Below are positions 1-8,642 of a stretch of 47,848 bases of DNA, one piece after another. Numbering within the stretch: the first letter of the stretch is position 1; each line of letters opens with the position of its first letter. The DNA is from an uncultured Myxococcales bacterium. Its GTDB lineage: Bacteria > Myxococcota_A > UBA9042 > DTJE01. The notes beneath the pieces are model-generated. The model was not told where the DNA came from, did not search any database, and saw only the letters and a program-made list of their open reading frames with translations. The position numbers were made by a program, and so were the translations under genes. The stretch is from NCBI GenBank assembly GCA_903857665.1, contig CAIOFV010000153.1, forward strand, positions 1 to 47,848, read 5' to 3'.

Positions 1-1
1 G

Positions 2-667
2 GCGCGCGGGCTGGAGAGCGACCCGCGCGTGGCGGACCTCGCGCCCGTCATCCGGGGGGTGGCCGACCGCCTGACGGCGGCGGCCGAGAAGGCGCACACG
101 ACCCGCATGGAGGAGCGGGCGTGCCACGCGAAGCTGGCCCTATGCGAGGAGGCAGTGCTGCACGCGGTGCGGGTCGGGGAAGCGGCGCTGCGCGCGGCCA
201 TCGGCGCGGACCGGAACCACGAGGCATACCGGAAGGCCTTCCCGAAGGGCCTGATGGGAGCCACGTCGGGCAGGCGGGACGCGTGGATGCGCCGGGCGAC
301 GATCGCCGGGCAGGCCCTGGCGGGGATGCCGGGGCTGGAAACGCTGGGGAAGGCGGTGAACGATGCCGTCGCCGCCGCGGAAACGGCCCGGTCGGCGTGG
401 ACGGCAGCGGCTCGCGAGACGCTGGTCGCGACCCAGGACAAGGAAGCCGCCAAGGAGGCGCTGGTCGAAGAATTCCGGGTGCAGCGTGCCGTCGTCAAGG
501 GGCGCCTGCGAACGCAGGCGGCCGTGGACGAGTTGTTCCCGAACCTGTCGCCGGCGTCGTCGGGGACGCAGGCGAACGGCAAGGGCGGCAGCGGCACCGG
601 TGTCGGCGGGACGGATGCGGAGTTCGTCGCCGCGGTCCCGCCCCAACCGGGGGCAGGGGCCGGATGA
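2..667 (+). CDS. Ala-rich hypothetical protein, 5' end outside window
   Basis: The reading frame is open from base 2 and reads smoothly through a GTG at 29 (SDPRVADLAPVIRGVADRL), so the gene probably starts before the window; 29 is only a fallback start. The visible part is about 221 residues, mostly helical and rich in Ala, Arg and Glu, with a low-complexity Gly/Ser/Thr/Pro tail from about residue 180. No signal peptide, membrane segment or catalytic motif is visible. I do not recognise the family. The stop is TGA at 665-667, followed by a hairpin-forming repeat. Confidence 0.6.
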   Translation, partial: ARGLESDPRVADLAPVIRGVADRLTAAAEKAHTTRMEERACHAKLALCEEAVLHAVRVGEAALRAAIGADRNHEAYRKAFPKGLMGATSGRRDAWMRRATIAGQALAGMPGLETLGKAVNDAVAAAETARSAWTAAARETLVATQDKEAAKEALVEEFRVQRAVVKGRLRTQAAVDELFPNLSPASSGTQANGKGGSGTGVGGTDAEFVAAVPPQPGAGAG

Positions 668-704
668 TGCGCCGCGCGTGAACCCTCCTTCGATTCGGGA
701 GGTG

Positions 705-725
705 TCGGGTCGGGCTTCGACCCGA
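705..725 (+). terminator. Inverted repeat, possible terminator
   Basis: TCGGGTC (705-711) and GACCCGA (719-725) are perfect inverted repeats around a 7-nt loop, 37 nt after the stop of the first gene. There is no T-run after it, so it is terminator-like at best. Confidence 0.3.
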
Positions 726-798
726 TCCGGCGCGTCCCACCGCCCGGCCCGCGCCCCGCCCCCATGCACCCGCTTTGCCTGGGCCTTTCAGCCCGCAC

Positions 799-828
799 TG
801 GACGGATGCCATCGCGTTCCTGTACAAC
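799..828 (+). promoter_or_regulatory. Weak candidate promoter for the methyltransferase
   Basis: TGGACG (799-804), an 18-nt spacer and TACAAC (823-828). This would start transcription near 835, about 20 nt before the ATG at 855. The -35 match is poor. Confidence 0.3.
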
Positions 829-854
829 CCCGCCTCCCTGGCGGGGAAGGCCGG

Positions 855-1655
855 ATGGCCAGCCGAAGCGACGATGTGCGACCCTACGGCGGCCAGTCGG
901 CGGTGTACGACCGCGAATACGCCTGCTACTACCTGGATGCCCGGCTGTACCAGGACCGCCTGCGGTATCACCGCGTCCGAGGCCCCCTGCTGGAACTGGG
1001 CGTCGGCACGGGTCGCGTGGCGCTGATCCTGGCGGCTGCCGGGTTCGACGTCACGGGGGTCGACCGGTCGGAGCGGATGCTCCGGCAGGCCCGCCGCAGT
1101 GCCCGCCTGCTGGGGCCGGAGATCGCGGCGCGCCTGCGGTTCTGCAAGGCCGACATGTCGACCTTCCGGATGCGCCAACGCTTCGCGGCCATCCTGATCC
1201 CGTTCAGCACGCTGAACCTGCTGACCGATCCCGCGGCCCGCGCCGCCTGCCTGGCCCGGTGCCGCGAGCACCTGGTCGAGGGCGGCTTCCTGTGGGTGGA
1301 CGCGCCCATCCCGCCGCTGTCCGGCCTGGGTGGCCTGCTCCCGGAGCGGCGCTTCCTCACCACGATTCCCCTGTCCCGGTACGGCCGCGTGATGCAGAAG
1401 GAAACGATCGACCAGCCGGACGTCGCCCGGGGCATCGACGAAATCACCTATCGGTATCGCGAGGTTCGCGTCACCGACGGCACGGTGCTGCGTTCCTACG
1501 ACGTGGTCTTTCCGATGGTGCGGCTGTCCCCCGACCAGATCCAGGCCGAGGTGGGCGCCGCCGGCTTCGACGTGATGGAGTGCTTCGGGGACTACCTGGG
1601 CACGCCGTTCGGGCCGGGCGCCGATCGCCTGGTGATCGAGGCCGTCCGCCGCTGA
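855..1655 (+). CDS. Class I SAM-dependent methyltransferase
   Basis: 266 residues. The Rossmann SAM-binding signature LLELGVGTGRVALILAAAG lies at about residues 45-63, followed by the acidic residue of motif II in VTGVDRSERML (D70). These are standard for class I methyltransferases. The C-terminal half has the YRYREV and SYDVVFPMVRLSPDQI segments seen in small-molecule methyltransferases of this type, but the substrate cannot be read from sequence. The frame is open far upstream; I chose ATG 855 because the conserved domain begins just after it and GGGGAAGG lies at 843-850. It stands alone on the plus strand and its 3' end faces the SUI1-like gene. Confidence 0.85.
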   Translation: MASRSDDVRPYGGQSAVYDREYACYYLDARLYQDRLRYHRVRGPLLELGVGTGRVALILAAAGFDVTGVDRSERMLRQARRSARLLGPEIAARLRFCKADMSTFRMRQRFAAILIPFSTLNLLTDPAARAACLARCREHLVEGGFLWVDAPIPPLSGLGGLLPERRFLTTIPLSRYGRVMQKETIDQPDVARGIDEITYRYREVRVTDGTVLRSYDVVFPMVRLSPDQIQAEVGAAGFDVMECFGDYLGTPFGPGADRLVIEAVRR

Positions 1656-1667
1656 ACGTCGCCACGC

Positions 1668-2120
1668 TCAGTTCCCGCGAACCACCTTCCGGACGCCCCG
1701 TTCGCGCAGCCAGGCCTCCAGGCGATCGCCGGGTTCGCCTTGCACGGCCACGACGTCCGCGTCTGCCCGCGCCCCGCATCCCATCGCCTTCGCGACCTCG
1801 CGGGCCAGGCGCTCCAGCAGGTCCGCCGGCAGGCCCAGGCCCTCGATCCTCGTGACCGTGCGGCCTCCATGGCCCTTCCGTTCGCGGCGCAGCACCACCT
1901 TCCCGCACACGGACAGATCGGTGGGCCCGTCCTCGGCGTTCGCGTCGCCGACCTGCGGCGCGACCGCCTGCCTCCCGACCGGGGCCTCCTTCGGCGCCGG
2001 GCCCGAGGCCTCCGCCGGCACCAGCCCGGCCTTCCTCATCAGGTCACCCAGGGACGTGCCACCGCCGCGCGGCGCCTCCCGCCAGACGGCCCCCCGCTTC
2101 CCTTCCTCGCCCCGTCCCAT
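1668..2120 (-). CDS. SUI1/eIF1-like (YciH) translation factor family protein
   Basis: 150 residues. The C-terminal domain (about 72-148) is a SUI1/eIF1 fold: VVLRRERKGHGGRTVTRIEG, then a helix LPADLLERLAREVAKAMGCG and the end LRERGVRKVVRGN. The KGxGGKxVT-type basic loop is present. Bacterial homologues are called YciH; eIF1 controls start-codon selection, but the bacterial role is poorly defined. The first 70 residues are a Gly/Ala/Pro-rich extension, longer than in the roughly 108-residue E. coli protein. Start chosen at ATG 2120 because AAGGAGG sits directly upstream on the minus strand; an upstream in-frame ATG at 2180 lacks this. Divergent from the Na/Pi gene. Confidence 0.85.
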   Translation of the reverse strand: MGRGEEGKRGAVWREAPRGGGTSLGDLMRKAGLVPAEASGPAPKEAPVGRQAVAPQVGDANAEDGPTDLSVCGKVVLRRERKGHGGRTVTRIEGLGLPADLLERLAREVAKAMGCGARADADVVAVQGEPGDRLEAWLRERGVRKVVRGN

Positions 2121-2173
2121 GGCGCCTCCTTCGACCCCGATTTGTACCTTCTTCGTCCCTGTATGAACAGAAT

Positions 2174-2202
2174 TTGACAATTCCGTGGCATTTTCATTAC
2201 AA
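2174..2202 (+). promoter_or_regulatory. Promoter of the Na/Pi gene, probably leaderless
   Basis: TTGACA at 2174-2179, a 17-nt spacer and TTACAA at 2197-2202. The predicted start of transcription, 7-8 nt further, coincides with the ATG at 2210. No ribosome binding site precedes that ATG. Confidence 0.5.
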
Positions 2203-2209
2203 GACGCAA

Positions 2210-4021
2210 ATGGATCTTTCCGACTACCTCGTGATCCTCGCGACCCTGCTGGGCGGATTGGCCCTCTTCCTGTACGGGATGAAGGTGCTGTCCGGCGGCC
2301 TCCAGGCCCTGGCCGGGGTCAAGCTGCGGACCCTCCTCGGCCGCCTGACGCGCAACCGGGTCGCGTCCTGGGGCGCCGGTGGCGCGCTGGGGTTCCTGGT
2401 CCATTCCGGGCCCGGCATCGTGATGGTCGTCGGATTCGTGGACGCCGGCCTCCTGACGCTGGGCGCGGCGATGCCCCTGGTGCTGGGCATCAACCTCGGG
2501 ACCACCCTCTCCATGCAGGTCTTCGCGTTCTCGATCGGCCCCCTGTGCCACGTCGCGATCGCGCTGGGCCTCCTGCTGTTCCTGGCCGGTCGCCGCGACT
2601 GGGTCCGCAACGTCGGTTCCATGCTCGTCGGCTTCGGGCTGCTGTTCCTGGGCATGGAAACGATGTCGAAGGCCATCATCCCCTTGAAGGATGCCGGCGT
2701 CTTCGTCGGGTTCCTCGCGACCACGGACGGCTCGTCGATCCTGGGCATCCTGACGGGCCTGGCCGTTTCCACGCTGATCACCGCGGTCATCCAGTCCAGC
2801 GGCGCGACCATCGGCATGCTGTTCGCGCTGGCGGCCGGCGGCGTGTTCACCGACATCCGGCAGGCCTTCCCGCTGGTCCTCGGGGCCCACGTGGGAACCT
2901 GCATCACCGGCCTGTTCGGCAGCCTGGGCACCCACATCGAGGCCCGGCGGACCGCCTACGCCCACCTGATGTTCAACATCCTTGGCGCCCTGCTGGCGGC
3001 CGTGATGATGCCCGCGTATGTCGAGGCGCTCCACTGGATCGGCGGCGACCTCGTGCGCCAGATCGCCAACGCCCACACGCTGGTCCAACTGGTCAGTGGG
3101 CTGCTGCTGCTGCCCCTGACGGATCCCTACGCCCGGCTGATCCGGTGGATCACGCCCAGCCGCTCGGGCCCGCCGCCGCGCTCGTTCCTGGACGAAAGTT
3201 ACCTCGACACGCCCGAGATGGCCATCGTCGCGGTGATGCAGGAAACCCGGCGCATGGCCGCCCTGGCCCGCAAGATGTTCCGGCAGGGCATGGGCGCGCT
3301 GGTGGGCCGTCGCCCGGACGCGGCCTCGGTCGTTTCCCGCGAGGAGGCCTCCGTCGATCTCCTGAAGGACGCGATCAACGACTACCTGCTGCAGGTGGGC
3401 CGTCGCCGCCTGTCGCGGCGGCAGGCCGTCCTGTTGCAATACCTCCAGCGCACGGTGGTCGACATCGAGCGGATCGGCGACCATGCCGAATCCCTCTTCG
3501 AGGCGCTTCACGACAAGGAAGACCGGCGCGTCTGGTTCGACGACGAAAGCATGACGCTGCTGATCCAGCAGTACCAGCGCGTCGACGGGATCCTCGCCAT
3601 GGTGGTCGAAAGCCTGAACCCGGGCCGGACCGACTTCGCCGAATGCGCGCAGCGGGTCATGGAAGCCCGGGAGGCGTACCGCGAGCAGAGCCACGCCATC
3701 CGGGACCGCTACCAGGACCGCGTCCTGTCCCGCCAGGACGACGCGATCCACGGGATCGTCTACGCGAACATCCTGAACATCATGGACCGCATCGTCCACC
3801 ATTCGCGCAACATCGCCCGGGTCGAAAACCTGCCCCTGTTCCGCCTCAAGTTGTACAAGATCGAGCGCCGCAGCGTCCGCGAGCGCCGCAACGAGATCCC
3901 GGCCGTGAAGGGCCTGCGGTTCGACCCGGGCCTGTTCTCCACGGACGACATCGACCGCGACGTCGGCCTCGCCGCCGACGAGCCCCTGCGACCGCCCGAA
4001 CCGACCGCCCAGGATTTCTGA
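2210..4021 (+). CDS. Na/Pi cotransporter family protein with PhoU-like C-terminal domain
   Basis: 603 residues. The N-terminal ~320 residues are two inverted repeats of membrane helices typical of the Na+/phosphate symporter II family (Na_Pi_cotrans). The second repeat has the signature AVIQSSGATIGML (QSSGAT at 195-200). In the first repeat the equivalent position reads LVHSGPGIVMVVGFVDAGLL, so the usual QSSS is replaced by HSGP. From about residue 335 a soluble helical PhoU-like domain follows, beginning at TPEMAIVAVMQETRRMAALA. Inner membrane; presumed phosphate transport, though such fusions may act as regulators. ATG 2210 is preferred to an in-frame TTG at 2174 because that TTG is part of a -35 box. 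Confidence 0.87.
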   Translation: MDLSDYLVILATLLGGLALFLYGMKVLSGGLQALAGVKLRTLLGRLTRNRVASWGAGGALGFLVHSGPGIVMVVGFVDAGLLTLGAAMPLVLGINLGTTLSMQVFAFSIGPLCHVAIALGLLLFLAGRRDWVRNVGSMLVGFGLLFLGMETMSKAIIPLKDAGVFVGFLATTDGSSILGILTGLAVSTLITAVIQSSGATIGMLFALAAGGVFTDIRQAFPLVLGAHVGTCITGLFGSLGTHIEARRTAYAHLMFNILGALLAAVMMPAYVEALHWIGGDLVRQIANAHTLVQLVSGLLLLPLTDPYARLIRWITPSRSGPPPRSFLDESYLDTPEMAIVAVMQETRRMAALARKMFRQGMGALVGRRPDAASVVSREEASVDLLKDAINDYLLQVGRRRLSRRQAVLLQYLQRTVVDIERIGDHAESLFEALHDKEDRRVWFDDESMTLLIQQYQRVDGILAMVVESLNPGRTDFAECAQRVMEAREAYREQSHAIRDRYQDRVLSRQDDAIHGIVYANILNIMDRIVHHSRNIARVENLPLFRLKLYKIERRSVRERRNEIPAVKGLRFDPGLFSTDDIDRDVGLAADEPLRPPEPTAQDF

Positions 4022-4046
4022 CGCACCGCGTCCTACGCGTTACAAT
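4018..4046 (+). promoter_or_regulatory. Promoter of the penicillin-acylase-like gene
   Basis: CTGACG (4018-4023, overlapping the TGA stop of the upstream gene), a 17-nt spacer and TACAAT (4041-4046). The predicted start near 4053 gives a leader of about 34 nt. Confidence 0.5.
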
Positions 4047-4086
4047 GCCGCCGGCCGACCTGGCCGATCGTCACCGTGGAGGCGTC

Positions 4087-6480
4087 ATGGACGTGCTTGA
4101 CCTGCTGGCCCGGCTGGCCCGCCGCGCCATCGTCCGCCTGGATCGATCCCGGCTGCCTTGCCTGGACGGCGCGCTTCACCTGCCCTGCCTGCACAGGCCG
4201 GTCGAGGTCGTCCGCGATCGATGGGGCGTGCCCCACCTGTACGCCGAGGATGCCCATGACCTGTTCGCGGCGCAGGGCTACGTCCACGCCCAGGACCGGC
4301 TGGCCCAGATGGAACTGGGCCGCCGGTTCGGCCACGGCCAGTTGTCCGAGCTCCTGGGTCCCGGCGGGCTGCCGGCCGACCGGGCCTCGCGCGTCCTCGG
4401 GTTCAGCCGGACGGCCCGGCAGGACGTCGAGATGGCGCCGCCGGACATCCTGGATGTCTCGCTGGCCTATTGCGAAGGCGTCAACGCCTTCCTGGCCGAT
4501 CCGGCGCTGAAGGCGCCCGTGGAACTGTTCCTGGCCCGCTGGCGCCCGACGCCCTGGACTCCCCACGACTGCATGGCGTGGGGTCGCGTGATGTACTGGC
4601 AGTTGTGTCGCGGCTGGTCCAACGAGGTCGTGCGCGCCATGCTGGTGGACGCCGTGGGCCCCGAGAGGGCCGCCGAGCTGGAGATCGGCCCCATGCCGGG
4701 CGAGATCCCGACCCTCCCGGACGGCATCGAGGTGCGCGGGATCGACCCGGAAAGCCTGGTCCCCGGCGTGGGCCCGGCCGCCGCCCGCGGCATGGGCAGC
4801 AACGCCTGGGCCCTGTCCCCGCAGCGCACCACCACCGGCGGCGCGATCCTTGCCAACGACATGCACATGCCGTTGATGCTCCCGTCCTTCTGGTACGAAA
4901 ACCACCTGGTCGGCGGGGGATTCGAGGTCACAGGCGTGTCGCTGCCCGGCATTCCCCTGGTCCTCGTGGGCCACAACGCCCGCATCGCCTGGGGCATGAC
5001 GCTGGCCCACACGGATGCCGAAGACACCTTCGTCGAACGCTTCGACCCGGCGAACCCCCACCGGTACGAGGTGCCCGGCCCGCCGGACGCCGCCCCGGGC
5101 GCGCCGGTGTTCGCCGACGCCCAGGTCATCCGCGAGGAGATCCAGGTCCGGGGCCGCCTGAGGCCCCACGTCGAGGAGGTCGTCGTCACCCGCCATGGCC
5201 CGATCGTGTCGGGCCTGTTCGGCGCCATCGACAAGCGACTCGCGCTGCAGTCCACCGCGCTGCAGCCCTGCGTGGCGGCGCGGGGGTGGCTGTTGCTGAA
5301 CCGGGCGACCGGCTGGGACGATTTCGTGGAAGCCATGCGCTGCGTCGAGACTCCCCCGCTCAACATCGTGTATGCCGACGTGGACGGGAACATCGGGTAC
5401 TGGAATTCCGGGACCCTGCCCGTGCGCTCGTCGGGCCTTGGCGATCTGCCCTCGCCGGGATGGACCGGCCAGGGCGACTGGGTCGGGAGCATCCCCTTCG
5501 AGCAGATGCCGCACGCCCTGAACCCGTCCGGCGGCTACGTGGTGTCCTGCAACCACTCCATCGTCGGCGACGACTATCCCCATTTCCTGGGCCGCACGTT
5601 CATCAGCGGATCGCGCGCGTTGCGCGTCCACCAGTTCATCGAGGAGCGGGGCCGCCTGGGGCTGCAGGACTGCCGGTCCCTGCAGGCCGACGTGACCAGC
5701 CTGCCGGCCCGCGAGTTCGTCAAGCGCCTGTCGGGCCTGGTCTCGGTGGATCCCGACGTCCGGGTCGCCCTGGACCTGTTGCGGGCCTGGGACGGGCGCC
5801 TGACCGAAGGCTCGGCGGCAGCCGCTGTCTACGAAGCCGCCCGGCACGCCACGATGCGCCGGATGCTCGAACCAGCCCTGGGCCGGGACCTCACGTCGCG
5901 GCTGCTGGGCCTGGGGTTCGACCCGGCCGTGAACCTCACCAACGAGTTCTACGGGCACGACATCCAGGTGCTGCTGCGACTGCTGGACGCGCCCGACTCC
6001 TGGTGGGTCCGGGAAGCCGGGGGGCGCGAGGCGCTGCTGGTCGCGGGACTGAAGGCCGCGATGGGCTTCCTGCGCGATCGCCTGGGCGGCTCGCCGGCCC
6101 TGTGGCGCTGGGGCGACCTCCACTCGGCGACCTTCTCGCACATGCTGGGCGACCAGCCGCCGCTGGACCGCATCCTGAACCTCGGACCGGTACCGGTCGG
6201 CGGGGATTCGGACACGCCGAACCAGACCGCGATGATGCCCGACCGGCCCTACGGGACGCGCGCCTGGGCGCCCACCTTCCGGCAGATCATCGACATGGCC
6301 GACCTGTCGCGCTCGCTGGTCATCCACGCGCCCGGACAGTCGGGCCAGTTCTCCAGCCCCCACTTCGACGATCTGCTGGACGCCTGGCGCCGGTGCGAGC
6401 ACCACCCGATGCTGTGGACCCGGGCCCAGGTGGACGCCGAGGCGATCCACCGGCTGACGCTGGCGCCTGCGGCGTCCTGA
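4087..6480 (+). CDS. Penicillin acylase family protein (peptidase S45, Ntn hydrolase)
   Basis: 797 residues, the usual length. The N-terminal part has the family hallmark DRWGVPHLYAEDAHDLFAAQ followed by GYVHAQDRLAQMELGRR. The autoprocessing site is GMGSNAWALS, with the predicted nucleophile Ser238 that becomes the N-terminus of the beta chain; downstream are NDMHMPLMLPSFWYE and VGHNARIAWGMT, typical of the beta subunit. The family cleaves amide bonds in beta-lactams, acyl-homoserine lactones or other acylated amines; the substrate here is unknown. No classical signal peptide is seen (starts MDVLDLLARLARRAIVRLD), although relatives are periplasmic. Start: ATG 4087 with TGGAGG at 4077-4082. 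Confidence 0.9.
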   Translation: MDVLDLLARLARRAIVRLDRSRLPCLDGALHLPCLHRPVEVVRDRWGVPHLYAEDAHDLFAAQGYVHAQDRLAQMELGRRFGHGQLSELLGPGGLPADRASRVLGFSRTARQDVEMAPPDILDVSLAYCEGVNAFLADPALKAPVELFLARWRPTPWTPHDCMAWGRVMYWQLCRGWSNEVVRAMLVDAVGPERAAELEIGPMPGEIPTLPDGIEVRGIDPESLVPGVGPAAARGMGSNAWALSPQRTTTGGAILANDMHMPLMLPSFWYENHLVGGGFEVTGVSLPGIPLVLVGHNARIAWGMTLAHTDAEDTFVERFDPANPHRYEVPGPPDAAPGAPVFADAQVIREEIQVRGRLRPHVEEVVVTRHGPIVSGLFGAIDKRLALQSTALQPCVAARGWLLLNRATGWDDFVEAMRCVETPPLNIVYADVDGNIGYWNSGTLPVRSSGLGDLPSPGWTGQGDWVGSIPFEQMPHALNPSGGYVVSCNHSIVGDDYPHFLGRTFISGSRALRVHQFIEERGRLGLQDCRSLQADVTSLPAREFVKRLSGLVSVDPDVRVALDLLRAWDGRLTEGSAAAAVYEAARHATMRRMLEPALGRDLTSRLLGLGFDPAVNLTNEFYGHDIQVLLRLLDAPDSWWVREAGGREALLVAGLKAAMGFLRDRLGGSPALWRWGDLHSATFSHMLGDQPPLDRILNLGPVPVGGDSDTPNQTAMMPDRPYGTRAWAPTFRQIIDMADLSRSLVIHAPGQSGQFSSPHFDDLLDAWRRCEHHPMLWTRAQVDAEAIHRLTLAPAAS

Positions 6481-6508
6481 GCCTGCGGTTGGTGGGGTCC
6501 GGGTTCGG

Positions 6509-7606
6509 CTAGTGCGGCGCGGGGGCCACGGACCGCTGCGCGCCCGCTCCCATCTTCGCGGCGGACACGGCCGGATCCGACACCAGGTAGGGAATCGCCA
6601 GGCGGGGCTGGTCCTTGCGATCCGTCAGCACGTAGAAGAATCCGCTGGAGGTGCGCGGCTGCTTCCGGGCGATCACCCGGATCAGCCATCCCCCGCCCTG
6701 GGGGGCGACGTTGCCGGCCAGCGCGCCGCTCGGATCCTCCAGCTTCAGCAGGGTGAACGGCCGTCCCGACATCGACATGACCCGCAGCGTGAACTCCGGC
6801 GCGGGCAGGTCCTGCTCGAAGGGCGACAGCACCGCGGTCGGCGGCTTCACGTCCAGGTCGCCTCCGACGCTGGCCCGGACCTGCAGCGTCAGCAGCGGGA
6901 CCTCGGGGAGGTTCGTGGCGACGGTCACGTTGCCGCTGGCGGTGCCGGGAGCGTTGCCCGCCGTGAACGTCACCTTCACCGACGGCGTCCCGTCCGTCTT
7001 TTCCAGCTCGGCCTTCAGGAGCGCCGTGCTGGTCACCTTCAGGTCGGACAGCCGGAGCGCCGCGACGTCCTTCGCCTCGATCCGTACCGTCTCCGTCTTC
7101 GTGGCGCCCATCATGACCCGGCCCAGGTCCAGGTAGGTCTTCTCGAACGCCGCGAGAACCTCGATGGAACCCTTGATCGTCAGCGTGAGCTTCGGGTCCG
7201 TCGCCGCGTCGGTGGTCACCTCCACGGTCTTGGACGTGGGACCCTTCCGGCCCTTCGTGTTGAACTTGACATCGATCCGCCCTTCCCCGCCCGGAGGGAC
7301 CTCGGGGGACGAAACGACGGCCGCAGTGCAACTGCAGCCCGCCCTCGCGCCGAGGATCCGCAGGGCCCCGGTACCGACGTTCTTGATGATGAAGGTGTGG
7401 TTCACCTCCTCGCCGGTCAGCACGGTGCCCCAATCGAACTCGGGCGCGTCGCAGGCCATCCGCCCGTCGCTGCCCGGAGCCGTCGCGCGAACGTCCCCTG
7501 CGGCCCGGGCGGTCGCATCGGGCGCAGCATCGACGCCCCCCTTGCACCCGGCCAGCGTGACCATGGCCGCCAACCACAGGCCCGCCGTCCTACCGTGAAA
7601 ACGCAT
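6509..7606 (-). CDS. DUF1573-domain lipoprotein
   Basis: 365 residues. Signal peptide with lipobox VTLAGC (Cys21). The DUF1573 domain lies at about 50-150: FDWGTVLTGEEVNHTFIIKN, then GALRILGARAGCSCTAA with the CxC pair characteristic of the family. This domain is an Ig-like fold related to ASPM/SPD-2/Hydin domains, found in surface proteins of unknown function. A second stretch starting at FEKTYLDLGRVMMGATKTET resembles a further copy. Start ATG 7606 with GGAGGA upstream; an upstream in-frame ATG at 7702 is too far from any signal peptide. Last gene of a minus-strand set with the HAD protein and small lipoprotein, but with its own promoter. Confidence 0.85.
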   Translation of the reverse strand: MRFHGRTAGLWLAAMVTLAGCKGGVDAAPDATARAAGDVRATAPGSDGRMACDAPEFDWGTVLTGEEVNHTFIIKNVGTGALRILGARAGCSCTAAVVSSPEVPPGGEGRIDVKFNTKGRKGPTSKTVEVTTDAATDPKLTLTIKGSIEVLAAFEKTYLDLGRVMMGATKTETVRIEAKDVAALRLSDLKVTSTALLKAELEKTDGTPSVKVTFTAGNAPGTASGNVTVATNLPEVPLLTLQVRASVGGDLDVKPPTAVLSPFEQDLPAPEFTLRVMSMSGRPFTLLKLEDPSGALAGNVAPQGGGWLIRVIARKQPRTSSGFFYVLTDRKDQPRLAIPYLVSDPAVSAAKMGAGAQRSVAPAPH

Positions 7607-7652
7607 CGGCTCCTCCGTTCGAATTGCCGCCGGACCGGGTTCGGCCGCGGGT

Positions 7653-7681
7653 ACGATACCGGCCGAGGGGTGGGATCGCAA
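7653..7681 (-). promoter_or_regulatory. Promoter of the DUF1573 lipoprotein
   Basis: On the minus strand TTGCGA (7681-7676), a 17-nt spacer and TATCGT (7658-7653). The leader to ATG 7606 would be about 40 nt. Confidence 0.55.
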
Positions 7682-7698
7682 GGACGCCTGCCGGCAGG

Positions 7699-8376
7699 TC
7701 ATGCCCGGGGGTCCCCGAGGGTGCGCGTCCAGTCCAGGACCGGCCAGCCGCGTCGCCGGGCCGTCCAGCGCAGGCGAGGATCGGGATTCACGGCGACCGG
7801 TCGTCCCACGGCTTCCAGGAGGGGGCGGTCGGAGGTGCTGTCGCTGTAGAAGGCGCAGTCCGCCAGGGCGACGCCCTGTTTCGCGGCATACGTTTCGGCC
7901 AGCACCCGCTTGTTCGCGCCGTACGGGATCGGCCGGTCCCAGTTGTTGATGAACAGGCCGTCCTTCACGTGTTGCCGGAACGCCACGAGCCCGTCGAAGG
8001 GCACCACCTCCCGGAACCGTTCCAGCAGCCAGGCCGACGAGGCGGACAGCAATACGACGGAATCGCCCGCCTCGCGGTGGGCCTTCATCCTGTCGATTCC
8101 CTCGAGGTAGATGTTCGGGCGTACGTGGTCGCGGAACCCTTCGTCGAGGAGGGCCCGCCCCCTTTGGAACGACGTACCCACGAAGGGCTTCACGCCCATC
8201 GCGTACACGCGCTCGAAGTCCAGCACGCCCAGCAGGTGACGAAGGTGGGCCCAGGCGATGCGAACCATGTCGGCGCGGGACAGGATGCCTTCCCGACGGA
8301 GAATGCCGGAGCAGAGAAAGGCGGTGGAACCGCGCACGAGGGTGTGGTCGACGTCAAAGAAGGCGATGCCGGTCAC
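7699..8376 (-). CDS. HAD-IB family phosphatase (SerB-like)
   Basis: 225 residues. HAD motif I is FFDVDHTLVRGST (nucleophile D8, acid D10), motif II is VVLLSASSAWL, a conserved Lys follows (GANKRVLAE), and motif IV is FYSDSTSDRPLLEAVG with the DSxSD acids. This pattern, with DVDHT near the N-terminus, fits HAD subfamily IB hydrolases (phosphoserine phosphatase-like); the physiological substrate is unknown. Start: GTG 8376, overlapping the TGA stop (8375-8373) of the upstream small lipoprotein by three bases (GTGA), so translation is probably coupled. An upstream extension in this frame has no coding character. Confidence 0.87.
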   Translation of the reverse strand: MTGIAFFDVDHTLVRGSTAFLCSGILRREGILSRADMVRIAWAHLRHLLGVLDFERVYAMGVKPFVGTSFQRGRALLDEGFRDHVRPNIYLEGIDRMKAHREAGDSVVLLSASSAWLLERFREVVPFDGLVAFRQHVKDGLFINNWDRPIPYGANKRVLAETYAAKQGVALADCAFYSDSTSDRPLLEAVGRPVAVNPDPRLRWTARRRGWPVLDWTRTLGDPRA

Positions 8377-8606
8377 TTCCCCTCGGCCTCGGCGGCAGTG
8401 AAGGCCTTGAGGACGGTGCCGCACGCCTTGATCTCCTCGTCGGTCTTGGCCCGGCGAGCGGCGTTCCGGGCAGCGCGGCAATCCTCCGGGCTGGTCCCTT
8501 CCGTGTTGCAGGACAGTTCGGCGAGCCGGTTGCAGTCGTTCTTGGCGCATCCCGCCGCCCCTGCAGCCGCCAGCACCAGGACCGCGCTCCAGATGACGCC
8601 ACGCAT
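8373..8606 (-). CDS. Small Cys-rich lipoprotein
   Basis: 77 residues. A hydrophobic signal segment VIWSAVLVLAAAGAAGC ends in a lipobox; the mature part has four more Cys (AKNDCNRLAELSCNTEG, EDCRAAR, KACGTVLKAF), which may form disulfides. I do not recognise a named family. Start: ATG 8606 with GGAGGAG upstream on the minus strand; the longer in-frame start at 8672 lacks a ribosome binding site. First gene of a minus-strand operon with the HAD phosphatase, with which it overlaps. Confidence 0.72.
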   Translation of the reverse strand: MRGVIWSAVLVLAAAGAAGCAKNDCNRLAELSCNTEGTSPEDCRAARNAARRAKTDEEIKACGTVLKAFTAAEAEGK

Positions 8607-8642
8607 GCTTCCGTCTCCTCCCTGCCCGGGCCGAAGCGGCCC

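Noticed and set aside
2039..3802. Long minus-strand frames opposite the transporter, acylase and other genes
   Set aside because: Their composition (His, Gln, Arg, Gly-rich, no domains) is that of antisense shadows of plus-strand genes.
2185..6480. A 1431-residue protein covering the transporter and acylase region
   Set aside because: The frame is open by GC bias only; the first part is Pro/Arg-rich shadow of the transporter gene, and the acylase starts at 4087.
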